A DNA stretch of 64,000 nt, taken from Pogostemon cablin (Eukaryota > Streptophyta > Magnoliopsida > Lamiales > Lamiaceae). Location of the stretch: positions 25,410,981-25,474,980 of the forward strand of contig CM042979.1 in assembly GCA_023678885.1 (NCBI GenBank), read 5' to 3'. The notes below the pieces were generated by a model. It was not told where the DNA came from, did not search any database, and saw only the letters and a program-made list of their open reading frames with translations. Below, piece by piece: positions 59,879-64,000 of this stretch. The position numbers and the translations under genes were made by a program. Within the stretch, counting starts at the first letter, position 1; every line of letters starts with the position of its first letter.

Positions 59879-61266
59879 TGATGGCGCTTGGATCATTTGG
59901 ATAACATGACCTGTTAGGATACCATGCATTTCTATTACATCGGAAGCAATAAATCATAGAAACGATTACCGTTCACCAAGGTATGTTGATGAAAATTGAT
60001 TCTCGCAGGCAGCCTGCGCAGTCCCACGAGAATGGCCATAACTTTCTCGTCTGATGTCAGAATTGAATGATCTTTATGGTCAGACGATCCTCACTTCAAC
60101 GGCGTCAGTATATTGATCAACAAATTCTGAGCACTGTACGAATTTATAAAAATTTCGCAAGGTCGCGGACAGCAGCAGCAAACTACCTTCTGATCTTCTG
60201 TTGTATGTCCCAAGTCCGATCTCGACGTCGTGTGGGCGACGATCTACGAGACCTCCTCAATCTGCTCTCAACCCTCATCACACGTGAATAATCAGTTAGA
60301 TTAGATTAGGGTTCCAGATAAGCTGAGGTGACTTATATACATGGGCTACAGCAGGGACCAGGAGGAGAAATTGGGTTGGGCCTCCATTGGGCTTAAGTAT
60401 CCAAACTTAGCCCAAAGCTTATACTTAAGTCCAATAATAATAATATATTCCACTAAAATATTATTATTGCACTACCGTACCAATCCCAAAATTACGTTTT
60501 GGGCTCCTTCTTATTATGAGCCCGTTAGTTTCCCCATGTTTAAGATATACAATGTCCATTAATTAATTTAAGTTACTGACAACTCAATTAATTAATATCT
60601 CATCCAAGAGTAGTACCACTCAACCTCATTATCATGTCGGAATAAATTTCACCTGCAGGGTTTACATGATAATCCTTATGAGCTCCTCAAGGGGACATCA
60701 TCAACCTATGACGGACACGGATTCCTTCTACAATCAACAGCACACCATAGAGACAGCACTATTTCCCAACTCATCGAGTTTGTTGATTTAATTACATGTA
60801 AATCTCACCCATTGATGAATCAAAGAAATACATACTGCCCTATGTGTCGAGGTTATTGTATAGGGATTAAGAGCACGAACTTCCATAATAACTGAGATCA
60901 AGTTCTCCTATAAGTCAGTATAAGTCGAACGATCTCAAGCGGTCCTGCTCAATACACACAAGTGCACTAATGTGATTCTATAGCCAAGACAAGCTAATAC
61001 CAAACCACACTACAACCATCCCGATAGAGAGTCCCCGTCTATCTCGGTTATGAGCATCTGTTTATACTTTATAAGAAAACTGATAATATGATCTTCCGCG
61101 TGTTGTCGCACAATATATTATTTACAGTATAAAGTAAGTGGACTATTGCATCGAACATATAAATAAATTATAAGATGCAATCATTTGATCATATGATTCT
61201 CATTTCAAATTAATTGTTATAACATTGTTCATACAAAAAGCTAGACTTTTAGTATACAATCCAACA
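59879..61266 (-). repeat. Second LTR of the tandem Copia array, shared by two units
   Basis: Same ends as 52973-54365. It is followed directly on the plus strand by the purine-tract side of another internal region (ATCTCCCACTTAGACTAAAA), so this LTR serves as 5' LTR of unit 1 and 3' LTR of unit 2. Confidence 0.9.
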
Positions 61267-64000
61267 ATCTCCCACTTAGACTAAAAGACTATGCTGTCAT
61301 GTCTTCCGCCATACATTTGATTTCCACTCCCACTACACAACCATTAAAAGCTCTCGCCTTAATATCCTTGTAAATGGATTTACTAGGTTATCATCCGATG
61401 CAATCTAGGTGACAACAACCTTCCCCTCATCATACGATTTCTCATAACAGGTGGTACTCGCGCTCCATGTGTTTAATTTCCTTATGGGCTCGTGATTCCT
61501 TCAAGTTTGCAACTGCACCAATATCATCAATATAAATTGTGATATCCTTGGGCAAACTTAGAAACACTTCGAAGTCCATCTTGAAGTTTCTAGAGTCATA
61601 CAGATACTTTGGCTGCCTCATAGGCTCGAATTTATCATCTTTCCATGATGGAGTCCGGAGTCTGAAATATATTTCTATATAAAACTCCTCCACATTATGA
61701 CTCTACTTCCTTAAATTAAACGCATAACCTTTGAGGTGGATTTACTGTCGTCCCTATCTGATTTGAAAAATCTGAATCTATCTAACCCATAAGAATCAGT
61801 GAATCTGTTCGATAAGCCCACATATAGTTTCTAGTCCTTTTCAGGTACATAAGTATATGTCTTACCACAGTTCAACATTCTTATTTTGGGTTACCTTGAT
61901 ACCCACTGTTCATGCCATCGGCAAAACAGATATCCAATCTCGTGCATAGCATTCCTTAGATTAAGTTTACTCATTTGCCGAAGCATAAGGAACCGCTTTC
62001 ATCTTCTTTATCTACTTTTGTGTCACAAGACACATTCACTTAAATAAATTCACATGCTAAACGAGTAAGGATCGTATCATTATATGAAACTTGAGATAAG
62101 CATAACATCATTTCTTGTGATCCGTATTACCGTGATCAAAAGGATATTTTTGCTCTTCTTAAGTCCTTCATCTCATACCGCTTTATCAACCATACCCATA
62201 CGCCCGACAATACTCTTTCATTGTCTCCAATGAGCAAGATACTATCTACGTATAGTACAAGAAATACCACCACGTTTCCATCACTCTTTTCAATACACAA
62301 GACCCATCCGATCATTGATTAGATCCATGTCACTGGATTACCTCATCAAAACGGATGTTTCATGATCTTGAAGCTTGCTTTAGTCCATGAATGAACACTT
62401 TTAAGCTTATTATCACAATGCTCTTAGCTTTTTGCAATGAATCACTGTGGTTGCTTCACATAGATGTTTCCCTTAAGACTTCCAATCAGGAAAGCTGTCT
62501 CGACATCTATTTGCTATCCCTCATATTTCATATGAGTAGCAACAAATAAAAGAGTCCAGATCAACTTAGGCATAACTACCGGCAAACAGGTTTTCTCATA
62601 ATCGAACTCTTTCTTTCTGAGTATACCTTTTCGCAACAAGCTTGCTTCCAAGGTTTTCACCTTATTCTATGATCCTCTTTTATTCTTGCATGCCCGCTTT
62701 CAATGGCTTTTACGCCATTTAGCGGTTCAACAAGCATCCAGACCTAATTTAGAATCCATCGATTCTATTTTAATATTCATTGCACTTTGCTAGGATTTGG
62801 CATTTCTAACTTGTAGTGCTTCGTCGTATCTGTGTGTCTATTTCATGTTTGCTAGGGACCAAGTCTCACGACTCTCCCAAAACATGTATCAAACAGGTTG
62901 TCGAACATCCCTCTCACTACGACAAGGCATCACATGCAATTGTGTATCAGACGTGACATGCATTGCAGTTTACCTTGTGGTATATCCTCTTGCACAATTG
63001 GTACTAATATTTTGTGTTTTTCCCTCTCACTTCCTTTAGAACAATTTATACATGGGTTTATGATTTAATACATAGTCTTTTTCCAAAAATATAGTGTTTG
63101 TGTTAACAATCACCCTTTATTTTTCTAGGATATCCCACAAACAGACAAACATTCATACGAATTACTGTTTCTAGGGCATACCCATAAAATGAATTTAGTA
63201 ATTCCAAATAATTCATCATCCATCTACTCATTTCCATAAGAGTGCTACACCTTCTATCCGCCACACCATTCAGCTGGGGTATGCCCGGTGTAAACAATTT
63301 GAGATTTAATCTCAATCTCTGATTAATAGCTCTTAATTATCCTAAGAGGTTCTCGCCATACGATTAATCCGTAATGACTTGATATATTTTCCTTGACGCT
63401 TCACTGTACCAGCCTTGCAATTCTTGAATTAATCAAAGAACTTAGACATGCAGTGCATCAAATAATTATATCGGTATCTAGAATAATCATCGATTGACAA
63501 ATATTCATATCCACCTCTCATCCTGACAATCTTAGGACCACATAAATCATAATGAACTAATTCCAACATATATATCTTTGGTTCTGCACCCCTTTGCCTT
63601 GAAAAAGCAATTAGTCATTTTTACTCCCAAGCAAGACTCGAAAGTCAGATAGTTTTCACTTCAGATAAACCTAAGGTCTATCGGCTATCAACTTTTGAAT
63701 CCTACTCAAGTAAAATGATCTAGTCTTAGATGCCAAATATATGTTTAATTCATATCCGAAGGTATCTTTATCTTACTAAGATTAGAAGATTCATTATTAA
63801 TTACTATTTGTTGCATCTGTAGAATATACATGATTTAAGAGTATACAAATTGTTCACCAACGTACAATAACAGATTACAACTCTATCCTTCATTATAATG
63901 ACCATGTCATTTAAATGAAATGGAGTATCCATCTATTAATGCATAGAAACTGAAATCAAATTCTTTCTATGAAAACGTACGTAAAACAATTTCTCATAAT
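61267..64000 (-). pseudogene. Copia internal region, decayed pol (unit 2, partial)
   Basis: Nearly identical to 54366-57100, including the same stops, the YVDS change (about 62241-62252) and the GVADRR integrase text (63103-63315). The PBS side and next LTR lie beyond the window. Confidence 0.88.

Larger units (their letters stand above)
52973..64000 (-). mobile_element. Tandem third-family Copia array: LTR, internal, LTR, internal (runs off the edge)
   Basis: LTR 52973-54365, internal 54366-59878, LTR 59879-61266, internal 61267-64000. Order on the minus strand is normal (PBS beside the right LTR, purine tract beside the left one). The period is about 6.9 kb. The two internal copies differ at only about a dozen visible bases over 2.7 kb. 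Inserted in the Athila 3' region. Confidence 0.88.

Noticed and set aside
45499..60562. Open frame conserved at 45499, 53470 and 60341 (DQEEKLGWASIGLKYP...)
   Set aside because: Conserved because it lies in three copies of the same LTR; no domain, and its start is lost in one copy.

Overview
The window is plant nuclear DNA, probably from a eudicot. It is AT-rich, has spliced genes, many Stowaway-type MITEs ending in CTCCCTCCGTCCC, Copia and Athila-type Gypsy retrotransposons, LINE, hAT and Mutator-like elements. Several repeat families and the captured allene-oxide-synthase-like fragment would fit an asterid such as a Lamiales species, but that is an impression and not a placement. No bacterial, organellar or viral gene set, rRNA, tRNA or CRISPR array was recognised.

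Only one host gene looks possibly intact: a five-exon type-B response-regulator-like gene (receiver plus GARP DNA-binding domain) on the minus strand at 23404-25715. Its receiver has Ala where the phosphorylated Asp should be. Broken copies of its last exon lie at 1-290 and 22010-22570, so the locus has been duplicated locally. A second host-derived piece, a frameshifted allene oxide synthase (CYP74) fragment, sits inside a Mutator-like element at 26720-28021 with matching 9-bp target duplications (a Pack-MULE).

Layout. 1-2626: response-regulator relic and Stowaway MITEs. 2627-10672: an old Copia element with both LTRs, PBS, gag, protease, integrase, RT and RNase H, all broken by stops. 10673-23200: AT-rich DNA with MITEs, two related 2.2-kb unclassified elements, a foldback Mutator-like element, minisatellites and AAT arrays. 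23200-25715: the response-regulator gene. 26720-28021: the Pack-MULE. 28030-31280: AT-rich DNA with two Stowaway elements. 31280-37785: a minus-strand LINE split by a 156-bp MITE, itself split by a 5.1-kb Mutator-like element full of GTCCGCCGAT repeats, which in turn carries a hAT element. 37786-39426: 3' half of a second Copia. 39427-40260: left part of a hAT element. 40261-52972: an Athila-type Gypsy element. 43117-46423 and 52973-64000: a third Copia family, once as a truncated insertion and once as a tandem LTR-internal-LTR-internal array running off the right edge.

The most unusual features are palindromic GGTTCGACC/GGTCGAACC arrays at three places in the Athila element, one of them within the polyprotein reading frame; the tandem Copia array whose two units are nearly identical although their pol genes are dead; the AOS-bearing Pack-MULE; the phosphoacceptor-less response regulator; and two multi-layer insertion nests, several layers of which are confirmed by exact target-site duplications.
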